Assembly (NCBI RefSeq): GCF_022695595.1
Contig: NZ_CP074380.1
Span: forward strand, 496,001 to 560,000
Origin: Streptomyces sp. MST-110588
GTDB lineage: Bacteria > Actinomycetota > Actinomycetes > Streptomycetales > Streptomycetaceae
DNA: 64,000 nt
Direction: 5' to 3'
This document shows positions 63,306-64,000 of this stretch, piece by piece. Below the pieces are notes generated by a model. The model was not told the origin of the DNA, did not search any database, and saw only the letters and a program-made list of their open reading frames with translations. Position 1 is the stretch's first letter; each line of letters begins with the position of its first letter. The position numbers and the translations under genes are program-made.

Positions 63306-63403
63306 TCCGCCGGCAGGTCGGCGACCGGTCCGCACAGCTCGACGACCGGTCCGCACAGATGTGGTTCCGGGACCGGTCCATGAAGTCCGCGCGTACGGGC
63401 TGA
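63302..63403 (+). CDS. small ORF with repeated DRSAQ motif
   Basis: 33 residues. The ATG at 63302 overlaps the GCHII stop (ATGA). The repeats GDRSAQLDDRSAQMWFRDRSMK come from a 21-base near-repeat (GACCGGTCCGCACAG). Possible small protein, possible chance; the overlap is the only support. Confidence 0.3.
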   Translation: MIRRQVGDRSAQLDDRSAQMWFRDRSMKSARTG

Positions 63404-63552
63404 CGCACATCAAGAGCCCGGCCAGGAACGAGGCCGCTCGCCCGGTCGTGACGGCCGCCGTTTTCCTTGCTGCTTTCCTCGTTGCGCCCCGGGCCCGGCC
63501 GACGGTCCCCGTGCGGGGAAGCATTCCACCACCCGAGAAAGAGGAATTGCAC

Positions 63553-64000
63553 ATGATCCAGCACAGCAGCCCGATCAGCGGCGTCGCGGTCTGGCAGGAC
63601 CGCTACGTCGTCACGGCTGGGTATGACAATCAGGTCCTGCTGTGGGACCAGCGGACGAAGCGTCCACTGGCCCGTGCCTACCACGACCACCTGGCCAACC
63701 AGTGCGCGTTCTCCCCCGACGGCACTTTGCTGGTGACTGCATCGAGCGACTTCTCCGCGCGCTTGTGGTCGGTACCCGATCTGCGCCTGCGGGCAGTGCT
63801 CGCGGACCACGACGACGATGTGCAGATGGCCGTCTTCCACCCGGAGAGGGAACTCATCGCCACGGCGTCCTTCGACTACCGGGTCCGCGTCTTCGATTTC
63901 TCCGGAGCGCTGATCCAGACCTTCTCGGGCCACACCGACCAGGTCAACTCGGTGGAATGGACGAGCGGAGGCGACGAACTGGTCTCATGCAGCAGCGACG
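63553..64000 (+). CDS. WD40-repeat protein (cut by the window end)
   Basis: At least 149 residues from the ATG at 63553 (AGAGGA ribosome site); continues past the window. Clear WD40 blades: GVAVWQDRYVVTAGYDNQVLLWDQRTKRPLARAYHDHL, CAFSPDGTLLVTASSDFSARLWSVPDLRL and AVFHPERELIATASFDYRVRVFDFSG, each with the GH…WD or SPDG…D pattern. A second WD-repeat protein of the same operon. In toxoflavin clusters a WD-repeat protein (ToxC) accompanies GCHII (ToxB). Confidence 0.85.
   Translation, partial: MIQHSSPISGVAVWQDRYVVTAGYDNQVLLWDQRTKRPLARAYHDHLANQCAFSPDGTLLVTASSDFSARLWSVPDLRLRAVLADHDDDVQMAVFHPERELIATASFDYRVRVFDFSGALIQTFSGHTDQVNSVEWTSGGDELVSCSSD

Overview
The window is high-GC actinobacterial DNA. 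Codon bias (strong G/C at third positions), mycothiol-type domains, many ECF sigma/anti-sigma, MarR/TetR/MerR regulators, ATGA and GTGA gene overlaps and a lasso-peptide cluster all point to Streptomyces or a close relative, probably an accessory-rich chromosome arm. I see no tRNA, rRNA or CRISPR array.

Layout. 0-9 kb: VTT-domain membrane protein (cut by the window edge), uppP, a divergent MFS/MerR pair, a dienelactone hydrolase, an enolase divergent from a MarR gene across an unusual 13-bp periodic repeat array, and a MarR/alpha-beta-hydrolase pair. 9-12 kb: secreted peptidoglycan-binding protein, a secreted Gly-zipper protein with a small membrane partner, and a frameshifted SDR gene. 12-24.4 kb: a barstar-domain protein, a membrane protein with a cytosolic TIR-like region, a lipoprotein metallopeptidase, a SigJ-type ECF factor, a DUF1963 protein, a three-gene WXG100-like operon, an ECF sigma/anti-sigma pair, a truncated MFS gene and a SUKH protein. 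24.5-29.2 kb: a secreted chitin-binding-like protein, then a lasso-peptide cluster (precursor, macrolactam synthetase with a frameshift, PqqD-like RRE, transglutaminase-like protease). 29.3-36.8 kb: alkylation-repair genes ogt, a 2OG oxygenase and alkB, then DUF2277, an endonuclease/phosphatase-family gene, flavin reductase, a membrane Mrr-like nuclease and glutathione peroxidase. 36.8-48.7 kb: STAS protein, type II NADH dehydrogenase-like protein, ATP-grasp protein, ABC exporter, SnoaL-like protein, lnt, a small secreted peptide antisense to the end of lnt, an oxidoreductase/FAD monooxygenase operon divergent from its TetR regulator, and a DinB protein. 48.8-57.2 kb: lipoprotein, hypothetical protein, ung, two SDRs, a HipA-kinase/DUF3037 pair and a zone of integrase and IS5-type transposase remnants. 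57.3-64 kb: an acyltransferase, then a tightly coupled operon WD-repeat-like protein - MFS exporter - GTP cyclohydrolase II - second WD-repeat protein (cut by the window end), which resembles the core of toxoflavin-type 7-azapteridine clusters.

The two most interesting loci are the lasso-peptide cluster, with a predicted Tyr1-Glu8 core, and the 59-64 kb GTP-cyclohydrolase/WD-repeat cluster. A caution on quality: five otherwise normal genes each need one added base to restore the family-consistent frame, mostly in short C or G runs. This looks more like under-called bases than biology and matters for reading the lasso synthetase.
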